DNA from: Thermoanaerobaculia bacterium
GTDB taxonomy: Bacteria > Acidobacteriota > Thermoanaerobaculia > Multivoradales > J023
Direction of reading: 5' to 3'
NCBI GenBank assembly: GCA_028066595.1
Contig: JALCBJ010000006.1
Span: forward strand, 91,785 to 155,784
DNA: 64,000 nt
Below the pieces are notes generated by a model that did no database searches, was not told where the DNA came from, and worked only from the letters and a program-made list of their open reading frames with translations. The translations under genes were made by a program, and so were the position numbers. Below, piece by piece: positions 25,046 to 32,940 of the stretch (positions are counted from its first letter, which is position 1; each line of letters opens with the position of its first letter).

Positions 25046-27469
25046 TCACACCCGCTCCAAGCGAACCGCACACTTCTTGTAGTCCGGTTCCTTGGAGATG
25101 TTGTCCATGGCGTCCAACGTAAGCTCGTTGATTCGCTTCGACTCGTCGAAGAACGGCACGAAGACCGTGCCCCGGGGCGGTTTGCCGCGACCATCGACCT
25201 TGGCGGCCAGCTCCAGCTCGCCGCGCCGACTCACGAGCTTGACGCGGTCGCCGTCGTTGATCCCCAATTCGAGCGCGTCGGCACGGTTCAGCTCGACGTA
25301 GGCTTCCGGTACGGCCTGGTGCAGCTGGTCCACCCGACGGGTCATGGAGCCGGTATGCCAGTGCTCCAGAACGCGTCCGGTGGACAGCCAAAGCGGGTAG
25401 TCGACGTCGGGCATCTCGGCCGGCGGATGGTAGGGCCGCAGCCAGACCGCCGCCTTTTCGCCGAAGCCCTTGGCCTTGTAGAAGTGGACGCCCTTCTCCT
25501 TCTTCACGTACGGATCGAAACCTGCGGCATAGCGATAGGGCGTCTCCTTGCCGTCCACCACCGGCCAGAGTTTGCCTCGCGTTTCTTTCAGTTGCGCGTA
25601 GCTCGCCAGATCCTTGCCCACACCCAGGGTGAAGCTGCGGTATTCCTCGAACATCGGCTCGTGCCAGTCGTCGTCGAGAGTCCAGCTCTCGTACCAGGGG
25701 AAGAGATGACCCATGCCCATGCGCTTGGCCACCTCCATGATCTGCCACGCATCTTCCCGCGCCTCGCCCGGCGGTGCCACGAGCCGGTTCCACTGCTGGG
25801 TACGGCGTTCTGTGTTGCCGAAGACACCCTCGCGTTCGACCCAGGCGGCTGCCGGTAGCACGAGGTCGGCCACGGCCGTGGTGGGCGTGGGATAGATATC
25901 GGAGACGACGACGAAACGTCCGTCGCCGGGTTTGCGCTCGAAGCGGTGGAGATTGGGCAACGACACCCAGGGATTGGTGGTCTGAATCCACATCGCCTGC
26001 ACGTCGCCGCGTTCCAGGGCACGGAACATGTCCACCGTGTGGAAGCCCGGCTTCGGATTGATGGTGCCAGGTTCCAGGCCCCAGATCTCCTCGGCCTTCT
26101 TGCGATGCTCCTCCTTCATCACCACCATGTCGGCGGGAAGCCGGTTCGAGAGCGTGCCGACTTCGCGCGCGGTGCCACAGGCCGAGGGCTGACCGGTCAG
26201 AGAGAGCGGGTTGGCGCCCGGGCGTCCGATCTTCCCGGTCAGTAGATGCAGGTTGTTGATGAGGTTGTTCATCCACGTGCCGCGCACGTGCTGGTTGACA
26301 CCCATGCACCACAGCGACACGGTGCCGCGGTCCGAGGCACCATAGATCTCGGCGAGGAGATGGATCTGCCCTTCCGAGACTCCGGTGATCTGAGACACGC
26401 GGGCCGGCGTGTACTCGCGCAGGAAGGTGCGCATGTCGGCGAGAGAACTCTCGCTCGCCTCGTCCTTGAAGCCGTAGCGCGCCGCAGGCTCGCCCGACGC
26501 GTCATAGGCTCCGTAGCCGATACGCTCCAGCGACTCGATGCCGCGCCGAAACGTCAGGTTCTCGTCGATGAACGCCTGGTCGATGCTGCCGCTCTCCACC
26601 AGGAGATGCAGGACTCCGTTCGCCAGCGCCAGGTCGGTACCGGGCTCGAACTCGATATAGACGTCGGCGAAATCGCTGGTCGGCGTACGGCGCGTGGCGA
26701 TGTCGACGATGCGAATGCCCTTGCCTCGGGGATTCTGTCGCTTCGTTTCCAGGATCCGGCTGAAGAGCACGGGATGCATCTCGGCCATGTTGTTGCCCCA
26801 AAGCACGAAGTCGTCGCCGGCCTCGAAGTCCTGGTAGCAGCCCATGGGCTCGTCGCTCTGGAACTGGGTCATGAAGCCCATGACCGCCGACGCCATGCAC
26901 AGCCGCGCGTTGGGGTCGAGGTTGTTGGAGCGCATACCACCCTTCACCCATTTGAGCGCCGCGTAGCCGTCGTGCACTCCCCATTGGCCCGACCCGTAGA
27001 CCGCCACGCCCTCGGGACCCTTCTCTTCCAACGCTTTCTGGAACTCTGCCGCCACCAGGTCCAGTGCCTCGTCCCAGGAGATCTGTTCTTCGCGGCCGTC
27101 CGGGTACCGGCGAACGGGATGGGTGAGCCGATCTTCGCCGTAGAGAAAGGCCGGCAGGTGATAGCCCTTGACGCACAGAAGCCCTTGGTTCACCGGGCTC
27201 TTCTGGTCGCCTCGAACCGCCATCACCTTGCCTTCTCTGACACCCACCTCGACGCCGCACCCCGTGCCACAGTAGCGGCAGGGCGCTTTGCCCCAGGTGA
27301 GGTCCGAATCCCGCAGTGCGTCCTGGTCGCCGCGGATCTGCTCGGCCTTCTCCCGGTCTGCGCAGGAGAAAGCGGCCACCGCAGTTCCTGCGGCCCCAGC
27401 ACCGCCGAGGCCTTTCAGGAAGCGCCGGCGATCGATCCGAATCCCGTCGTCGTTTCGATGGCCTGTCAT
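25046..27469 (-). CDS. napA: Periplasmic nitrate reductase catalytic subunit
   Basis: 807 residues; Mo-bis-MGD enzyme reducing nitrate to nitrite. A Tat signal (IRIDRRRFLKGLGGAGAAG) is followed by a possible lipobox-like AFSC. The [4Fe-4S] site is C64-X2-C67-X3-C71...C99 (APCRYCGTGCGVEVGV, GLLCVKGY). The Mo-ligand cysteine is Cys191 in DPNARLCMASAVMGFM. The NapA-type YQDFEAGDDFVLWGNNMAEM, TIYPTPTT-like VVSDIYPTPTTAVADLVLP and FGNTERRTQQW are present. The ATG at 27469 has ggag seven bases upstream and follows the octaheme gene by 11 bases. No napD chaperone or napF/G/H/C is nearby; electron input probably comes via the adjacent cytochromes. Confidence 0.93.
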   Translation of the reverse strand: MTGHRNDDGIRIDRRRFLKGLGGAGAAGTAVAAFSCADREKAEQIRGDQDALRDSDLTWGKAPCRYCGTGCGVEVGVREGKVMAVRGDQKSPVNQGLLCVKGYHLPAFLYGEDRLTHPVRRYPDGREEQISWDEALDLVAAEFQKALEEKGPEGVAVYGSGQWGVHDGYAALKWVKGGMRSNNLDPNARLCMASAVMGFMTQFQSDEPMGCYQDFEAGDDFVLWGNNMAEMHPVLFSRILETKRQNPRGKGIRIVDIATRRTPTSDFADVYIEFEPGTDLALANGVLHLLVESGSIDQAFIDENLTFRRGIESLERIGYGAYDASGEPAARYGFKDEASESSLADMRTFLREYTPARVSQITGVSEGQIHLLAEIYGASDRGTVSLWCMGVNQHVRGTWMNNLINNLHLLTGKIGRPGANPLSLTGQPSACGTAREVGTLSNRLPADMVVMKEEHRKKAEEIWGLEPGTINPKPGFHTVDMFRALERGDVQAMWIQTTNPWVSLPNLHRFERKPGDGRFVVVSDIYPTPTTAVADLVLPAAAWVEREGVFGNTERRTQQWNRLVAPPGEAREDAWQIMEVAKRMGMGHLFPWYESWTLDDDWHEPMFEEYRSFTLGVGKDLASYAQLKETRGKLWPVVDGKETPYRYAAGFDPYVKKEKGVHFYKAKGFGEKAAVWLRPYHPPAEMPDVDYPLWLSTGRVLEHWHTGSMTRRVDQLHQAVPEAYVELNRADALELGINDGDRVKLVSRRGELELAAKVDGRGKPPRGTVFVPFFDESKRINELTLDAMDNISKEPDYKKCAVRLERV

Positions 27470-27480
27470 CTCAGGACTCC

Positions 27481-29133
27481 TCAGGGGCCGGTGTGCGCAC
27501 CGTCCACGTTCTGGCCGTAGCGTTCTTCCATGTGACGGCGGATCTCTTCCATCTGCGCCGCCGCGCCTTCTTCGAACCAGGCATGCTCCGGACGGGCGAG
27601 GATCTCGCTGATCAGCTCGTCGACCCTGTGTCCTCCGGCTCCGCCGGCCTCGGCCAGCTCCCGCGCTTGCGGGATCAGCTCCATGTAGAAGCGCTCGGCG
27701 ACTTCGTACATGCCGTGCCAGTGGGTGTAGTCGGGCGCCATCATCGACGCACCGTGCCGCGCCCGCCGGCCCTCGTGGTGCCAGAGATAGAACCAAGTCC
27801 ACTCGATCTCTTCGTCGAACTGCGTCTTGGTCAGAAGATTCTCGGCCGCCAGGGCACCCATGATGGCCTTGCCCGGCTTGGCGAACTTTTCGTTGTACAG
27901 GATCACCAGGTCGTCGTACTGCTGGTAGAAGGCGTTGACGTAGGACGGCGTGTGGCAGTGACTACACACCGCCTGCATGCGGGTGCGCTTCGCCTGCCAG
28001 GTATCGGCGATCAGCGCCTGGCGCTCCGCGGGGTCCGTGGAGGTGACCAAGGCACCATGGGCGTCGGTATCGAGCAACGCACTCACGGGCGGACGGTTGG
28101 TCCACGAGATGCGGATCCGCGGATCGTGTGTCACATCGCCACCGTTGCGGCTGTGGCCGGACATGTGGCACGTGGCGCAGGTGGGCGCGGCGGAATAGTC
28201 CTCGCCCAGCACCCAATCCTTCGCCTCCAGATTCATGTCGTCCTTCAGATCGCGATAGGCGACGCCGTGCTTCGACTCCTCGTAGATTTCCTTCTGTGGA
28301 TGATCCGGGCCGAGGTGACACTTGCCGCAGTTCTCCGGTTGACGCGCGCGGCGTGGCGAGAAGTCGTGACGGCTGTGGCAGGCGCTGCACGAGCCGCGAG
28401 AGCCGTCGAGGTTGAGTCGACCGATTCCGGTATTGGGCCAGGTGCCCGACGTGAACAGCGGCTTGCCGTTCGGATCCTTGACGATCCTCGCCACTGCGTC
28501 GAGGTTGGTTGGCTGGCCGTTCTCGTCCGGCTGCAGATCGTCGACCGTGATGCTTCCCCCGTCAGTGGCCTGAAGAGCCACTTTCGAGCCGTGGCATTGC
28601 TGACAGCCCAGGGACGCGCTAGCCATTCCGTTGACTTCGTTGAGCGCCAGGCCAGGGGTTGGCGAATGGGGATTGAACGGCTCTCGCGAACCTTCCACCG
28701 TCTCGGCGAGGAAGTTGTCGAGCGACGCCAGAATGTTGCCACCGGCGGCGTGGTGGCTCTCCTCGAACTCCTGAGCTTCCTCGATGTGGCAGGCCGAGCA
28801 ATCCTTGGGCGTGACGACGGTAGCGATCGTCGCATTGAAGTGCGCGAAGGCGTCTACATCGCCATCGGCGGCCTTGTGGCAGTCGAGGCAGCCGACGCCC
28901 GATACCGCATGTGTCGAGCCCTCCCAATGGGAGACAATCCCTGGCGTGCTCTGGACGTGGCAATCGACGCACTGGCGCGAGGACGCCGGTACCGCCACGT
29001 GGGGCTCGCTGAGACCTGCTTCCTCGGCCCTTCGGACCACTTCCAGTCTCTGTACGAAGAGTAGCGATACCAGGAAGAGAATGGAAAGGACGATAAGAAT
29101 CGTGCGCTTCTGTTCGAGGGTCATGTGCGACAT
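27481..29133 (-). CDS. Membrane-anchored octaheme cytochrome c, hydroxylamine oxidoreductase (HAO)-like
   Basis: 550 residues with one N-terminal membrane anchor (about 11-28). Eight CXXCH sites are present: C55, C82, C112, C177, C249, C269, C319 and C390 (first Cys of each), spaced as in HAO rather than NrfA. The C-terminal helical region contains TWFYLWHHEGRRARHGASMM and APDYTHWHGMYEVAERFY, with Tyr469 and Tyr476 near where HAO has the tyrosine that cross-links the P460 heme. HAO-family enzymes oxidise hydroxylamine or hydrazine, or reduce nitrite; co-transcription with napA favours reduction of nitrite or hydroxylamine here, but direction is inference. It starts 29 bases after cytochrome b. 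Confidence 0.88.
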   Translation of the reverse strand: MSHMTLEQKRTILIVLSILFLVSLLFVQRLEVVRRAEEAGLSEPHVAVPASSRQCVDCHVQSTPGIVSHWEGSTHAVSGVGCLDCHKAADGDVDAFAHFNATIATVVTPKDCSACHIEEAQEFEESHHAAGGNILASLDNFLAETVEGSREPFNPHSPTPGLALNEVNGMASASLGCQQCHGSKVALQATDGGSITVDDLQPDENGQPTNLDAVARIVKDPNGKPLFTSGTWPNTGIGRLNLDGSRGSCSACHSRHDFSPRRARQPENCGKCHLGPDHPQKEIYEESKHGVAYRDLKDDMNLEAKDWVLGEDYSAAPTCATCHMSGHSRNGGDVTHDPRIRISWTNRPPVSALLDTDAHGALVTSTDPAERQALIADTWQAKRTRMQAVCSHCHTPSYVNAFYQQYDDLVILYNEKFAKPGKAIMGALAAENLLTKTQFDEEIEWTWFYLWHHEGRRARHGASMMAPDYTHWHGMYEVAERFYMELIPQARELAEAGGAGGHRVDELISEILARPEHAWFEEGAAAQMEEIRRHMEERYGQNVDGAHTGP

Positions 29134-29162
29134 AGGACTCTCTCGGGACGTGGTTCAGCAGG

Positions 29163-30257
29163 TCAGTGAGCGACCGCGGCTTCCCAGACGGTCAGGGCGA
29201 TGATCAGGAGGACGGCGACGATGCCGATCCACACACTGGCTTCCTTGAAGCGCGTCTTGCGGCGGATCCAGTCGTCGATAAAGGGCCAGACATACATGAT
29301 GAAGACGATGAAACCCGTGGTGACGATGGCTACCGTGCCGGAGAAGAGCTTCAACCAGCGGAAGGCGACATAGAAGAACCACTCCGGTTTGATCACCTCG
29401 GGTGTCACCAGAGGATCTGCCTTGGGTCCCATGGTGGCGGGCAAGATGCAGGCGAGGGCCGTGAGGATCACCATCAGCACGAGGCCGATGGTCAGCTCGC
29501 TCATCACGTGTTCGGGGAAAAAATTGAAGTACTTCTTTTCCGAGTCTTTCTCGTCGGCGAATTCGTACTCAGTGACCCCCTGGAGACGGATGATCATGAT
29601 GTGAATCGCCACCAGGATCGTCAGCACCACGGGCAACACAGCGGCATGAAGGACGAAGAAGCGCGGCAGTGTGTGCTCGTTGTAGCCGTCGCCGCCCAAC
29701 AGCATCGTCTTCATGAAATCGCCGACCACCGGTACGCCACCCGCGATGTTGGCTCCCACCGCGGCGCCCCAGTAGGAAAGCTGCTCGTACACAAGGCAGT
29801 AGCCGGTGAAGCCCAGCATCAAGGTACAGATGAGGAGCGTCATGCCCACCATCCAGTTGATCTCGCGCGGTTTCCGGTATGCGCCGGTGAAGTAGACGCG
29901 CATCTGATGCAGGATCACGGCGGCGATCATGAACGTCGCGCCCCATTTGTGGAGCCCCCGGATCAGCCAGCCGTAGGCTGCCTCGTTCGTGATGTAGCGC
30001 ACCGACTCGTACGCCGTCTCCGGTGCCGGCTGGTAGTAGACCGCCAAGAGGATGCCGGTCACGATCTGGACGATGAAGAGGTAGGCGGGTGTCCCCCCCA
30101 GTGCGAACCACCAACGCTTGAGGTGATTGGGGACCGGCTCGTTCGTCAGCTCCCGCAAGCTGTCGGGTTCGATGGGCAGCCGGTCCTGAAACCAATCGAT
30201 CACGGCGGATTGGCGTTCCGTTCCGTGGCTCGGACTCGAAGATCTCGCCTCGCTCAT
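29163..30257 (-). CDS. Cytochrome b of a bc-type quinol oxidase complex
   Basis: 364 residues from the ATG at 30257. The b-type core has four heme histidines in LHKWGATFMIAAVILHQMRV and FFVLHAAVLPVVLTILVAIH. A Qo-site PEWFF motif (VIKPEWFFYVAFRWLKL) replaces the usual PEWY. LGFTGYCLVYEQLSYWGA and GGVPVVGDFMKTMLLGGDGY complete the family pattern. At 364 residues it spans both the b6-like and subunit IV-like parts with about 8 helices. It overlaps the Rieske stop by one base (TGATG). It oxidises quinol at the inner membrane and feeds the Rieske protein. No cytochrome c1 gene follows; the octaheme protein takes that place. Confidence 0.93.
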   Translation of the reverse strand: MSEARSSSPSHGTERQSAVIDWFQDRLPIEPDSLRELTNEPVPNHLKRWWFALGGTPAYLFIVQIVTGILLAVYYQPAPETAYESVRYITNEAAYGWLIRGLHKWGATFMIAAVILHQMRVYFTGAYRKPREINWMVGMTLLICTLMLGFTGYCLVYEQLSYWGAAVGANIAGGVPVVGDFMKTMLLGGDGYNEHTLPRFFVLHAAVLPVVLTILVAIHIMIIRLQGVTEYEFADEKDSEKKYFNFFPEHVMSELTIGLVLMVILTALACILPATMGPKADPLVTPEVIKPEWFFYVAFRWLKLFSGTVAIVTTGFIVFIMYVWPFIDDWIRRKTRFKEASVWIGIVAVLLIIALTVWEAAVAH

Positions 30258-30862
30258 CAGGCCTCCTGGCGCTCTGAGGAGTCTGACTTCGGCAAGGTGC
30301 AGTAGAGGCAAGGGTCGTGGCCGGGACCGCGGGGCGCCTCGGGAGGTGATTCGAGGACCTCTCCCGGCCCGAGAGCCAACTCGTCCAGCGCGACCTCGAT
30401 GAACAAGAGACCCCGGTCCACCTTGAGGGAGTACTGCGGCAGCGACTGGCCGGATTCCGCGGGTGGCCCGCCGATGGCCTCTCCCTGCGGTGTGAAGACT
30501 CCGTTGTGGCAGGGACAGAAGAACCTGTTGTTCTGCGGTTGCCAGTGGACCTGGCAACCGAGATGCGGACAAGTACTGGACAGTGCGAGGAAAGCGTCGC
30601 CACCTCCCTGTCGGGTGATGTTCACCGTTCGACCCGATGGCGTGCGATACAGAAGGGCTTCACCCTCCGGGATCTCGGCCGCCTGAGTGACGAACATCCA
30701 ACCCGTCTCCGGTGGCCGCGCCGGAAACAGGAACCGGCCCATATAGGCCGCAAGAGTGCCGTAGGCCGCGGTCAGGCCTGCGGCCAGCCCGACCCGGCCT
30801 ATCCAGCCCAGGCTTTCCCGCCGAGTCTCGTCGGCACCTGATTCGATCTCCTGCTGCGCCAT
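30257..30862 (-). CDS. Rieske iron-sulfur protein
   Basis: 201 residues. A membrane anchor (about 22-42, GRVGLAAGLTAAYGTLAAYM) leads to a Rieske domain with both cluster motifs: CPHLGCQVHW and CPCHNGVFTPQG. A C-terminal extension (after KVDRGLLFIEVAL) carries DPCLYCTLPK, an extra Cys pair not found in standard Rieske proteins. First gene of the nine-gene respiratory operon; with cytochrome b it forms a quinol-oxidising complex. A perfect inverted repeat lies 36 bases upstream of its ATG. Confidence 0.93.
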   Translation of the reverse strand: MAQQEIESGADETRRESLGWIGRVGLAAGLTAAYGTLAAYMGRFLFPARPPETGWMFVTQAAEIPEGEALLYRTPSGRTVNITRQGGGDAFLALSSTCPHLGCQVHWQPQNNRFFCPCHNGVFTPQGEAIGGPPAESGQSLPQYSLKVDRGLLFIEVALDELALGPGEVLESPPEAPRGPGHDPCLYCTLPKSDSSERQEA

Positions 30863-30897
30863 GTTCCAGCACCCCCGGACGTCGTGTCCTCGTGTGT

Positions 30898-30915
30898 TGC
30901 GATACCGCTATCGCA
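30898..30915. promoter_or_regulatory. 18-bp perfect inverted repeat upstream of the respiratory operon (candidate operator)
   Basis: tgcgata-ccgc-tatcgca is a perfect 7-4-7 palindrome 36 bases before the Rieske ATG, with a second small palindrome, gcaccacggggtgc, partly overlapping it (30913-30926). It does not match the FNR/NNR consensus ttgat-N4-atcaa. Position suits an operator or the spacer of a promoter. Confidence 0.45.
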
Positions 30916-30959
30916 CCACGGGGTGCGGTCCGGGCGAATACGCTCTAGGGCAGGATGTG

Positions 30960-30979
30960 GCCCACCCGATCGGGTGGGC
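30960..30979. terminator. Perfect 20-bp palindrome, probable terminator of the CRTAC1 operon
   Basis: gcccacccgatcgggtgggc forms a perfect stem; ttt follows it on the plus strand only. It lies between the stop of the CRTAC1 gene (31108) and the operator region of the Rieske operon, both on the minus strand. Confidence 0.5.
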
Positions 30980-31107
30980 TTTGGCCGCAGGACTCCAGGA
31001 GCCCTTCAGAACCTTAGGATCAGTCGACCTTTGCGCTCCGTGGCGAGGGGTTCCCCGACTCGAACCCCTCGGTGAATATCGAAGACGAGGTCAGGACGAA
31101 AAGAGGT

Positions 31108-32940
31108 TCATGGGTGCGTTGCGCCGGCAACACCACGCATCGTCACCGCCAGGCCGTTTCCTCGAATCAGGTCTGTATAGCGACCAGCTCGGATCTTCAG
31201 ATAATCCTCACTCACCCCGTCTGGCCAGACAACACGGACAGCCCCCGCCGACGAGTCGTCCACACCAACCGTCGCGAACAGGATCCTCGGATCGCTGGCC
31301 GATGCGTAGGATCCGTCGGAGCGCACCGTACGCCAACGGTAGGAACCATCAGCGAGTCGCAGCCCGACCCGAGAGCCGTAGAGATCACGAGGCTTGCCAC
31401 CCGGGGCGGCGGCACCCAAGGCTCGGACCCCGATCCATCCCTTGCCGTCGCCAGACCGATTCTTCAGTAGCCGTAGCGGACCCTCGACGTTGACGATCAC
31501 CGCGTCGGGATCGCCGTCGTTGTCTAAGTCACCGACTCCCAGGCCACGGCTCACCTCGGCCCGGCGGAACAAGTCACCCGCCTCGCGCCCGAGGTCGACG
31601 AATCGGATCTTCGAGCTCCCAGGCACCGTTTCGTTGCGGAAGATCTGATTCGGCTGGTGGAGGCGCCAACCGGGCCGGTCCTCACCCTCCGCGAGGATCC
31701 AGTGCTCGACGTCGGCGGCGCTCAACGAGTTGCGATCGAAATTCGTCACGGCGCCGTTCGCCACCAGGAGGTCGAGATCGCCATCGAGGTCGTAGTCGAG
31801 GAAGGCCGTGCCGAATCCGGTCATCATCCAGCTGGGGGCAGCAAGACCGCTCTGACCCGTCGCATCGAGGAAAGCACCACCACCGCGGCTGAGGTACAGG
31901 GTATGGGTTTCGCGCAGCAGGTGGGTAATCAGGAGATCGTCGAGACCGTCGCCGTTCACGTCACCGGAAGCGACTCCCATGCTGGCTTCGGGTTGCCCCC
32001 CGACGTTGAAGGCGAGTCCGGCGAACAGGGCGTCGTCTTCGAGGCGAATCTTGGCTGAGCGTCCGTTCTGCACCGGCTCGGTGCGATTGAGCCACAGTTG
32101 GTTGGCCATACCGTCGTTGGCAACGAAGAGGTCGATGCGACCGTCGCCATCGAAATCACCACTACCCACCCCCAAACCCGCCGCCGCCACGGTCAGTCCG
32201 GCAGATCGCGTGACGTCCAAGAACGTACCGTCACCTTGGTTTCTCAGCAGTCGATCTGACGCCGGACGGTAGGCCAGCGGACCGCAGTAGTCCAACTCTC
32301 CAGTAGCAGCACGGCAGGTCTTCGGGTTCTCGATGCTGGCTTCGACGTAGTTGCCGACGTAGAGGTCGAGTCGACCGTCGCCGTCGAGATCCACGAACGT
32401 CGCTGCGACGCTCCAGCCCGCGTCGCCCACGCCGCTCCCGGCTGCCGCGGTGACGTCTCGGAAAGTACCGTCCCCTTCGTTGCGCCAAAGCTGGTTGGGT
32501 CCGAAATTGGTGACGTAGAGGTCGAGGTCGCCGTCGTCGTCGTAGTCCCCGGTCGCGACTCCCATGCCGTAGCCCCGGGAACGGATTCCGGCGACCTCCG
32601 TGACATCGACGAAGCGCAACGAACCATCCGAGCTCGGCCCGATCAATTCGTTGCGAAAGAGCCGGTCCTGCCGCACTGGGCCGGGCGGTCGATCTCGTTT
32701 CAACGAGTGGCCTTGCGTCGCATAGAGATCGAGGTCGCCGTCTCCGTCGTAGTCGAACAGCGCCACACCACCTCCTGTGATCTCCACCAGATGCATCGAT
32801 CCGTCCATTCCGTTCCGGTAGACATGGTCGATACCGACCTGCTGCGCCACGTCGGCGAACGGTGGCTCGGCGTGCGCGGGCCCGCTCTGGGATGCGAGGC
32901 CGATCACTGACAAGCTCAGTAATGCGAACAGCGTCCTCAG
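31108..32940 (-). CDS. Secreted CRTAC1-type FG-GAP/VCBS repeat protein with ASPIC/UnbV C-terminus
   Basis: About 610 residues. Seven or so calcium-loop FG-GAP/VCBS repeats form a beta-propeller, e.g. FDYDGDGDLDLYATQ, TGDYDDDGDLDLYVTNFGPN, VDLDGDGRLDLYVGNY, GDFDGDGRIDLFVAND and LDYDLDGDLDLLVANGAV. The ASPIC/UnbV domain is at the C-terminus (SRVGLRLADGSYRWRTVRSD, then RVVWPDGVSEDYL). The start is probably CTG at 32940: ggagg lies six bases upstream, CTGA overlaps the TPR stop, and only from there is a full signal peptide (RTLFALLSLSVIGLAS) encoded. TTG at 32913 is the conventional alternative but cuts the signal. Role unknown; members are extracellular. Confidence 0.85.
   Translation of the reverse strand: MRTLFALLSLSVIGLASQSGPAHAEPPFADVAQQVGIDHVYRNGMDGSMHLVEITGGGVALFDYDGDGDLDLYATQGHSLKRDRPPGPVRQDRLFRNELIGPSSDGSLRFVDVTEVAGIRSRGYGMGVATGDYDDDGDLDLYVTNFGPNQLWRNEGDGTFRDVTAAAGSGVGDAGWSVAATFVDLDGDGRLDLYVGNYVEASIENPKTCRAATGELDYCGPLAYRPASDRLLRNQGDGTFLDVTRSAGLTVAAAGLGVGSGDFDGDGRIDLFVANDGMANQLWLNRTEPVQNGRSAKIRLEDDALFAGLAFNVGGQPEASMGVASGDVNGDGLDDLLITHLLRETHTLYLSRGGGAFLDATGQSGLAAPSWMMTGFGTAFLDYDLDGDLDLLVANGAVTNFDRNSLSAADVEHWILAEGEDRPGWRLHQPNQIFRNETVPGSSKIRFVDLGREAGDLFRRAEVSRGLGVGDLDNDGDPDAVIVNVEGPLRLLKNRSGDGKGWIGVRALGAAAPGGKPRDLYGSRVGLRLADGSYRWRTVRSDGSYASASDPRILFATVGVDDSSAGAVRVVWPDGVSEDYLKIRAGRYTDLIRGNGLAVTMRGVAGATHP

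Noticed and set aside
26246-29064. Long plus-strand frames (424 and 582 codons) antisense to napA and the octaheme gene
   Set aside because: They are mirror frames of strongly conserved genes, rich in Arg/His with no domain; typical antisense shadows in GC-rich sequence.
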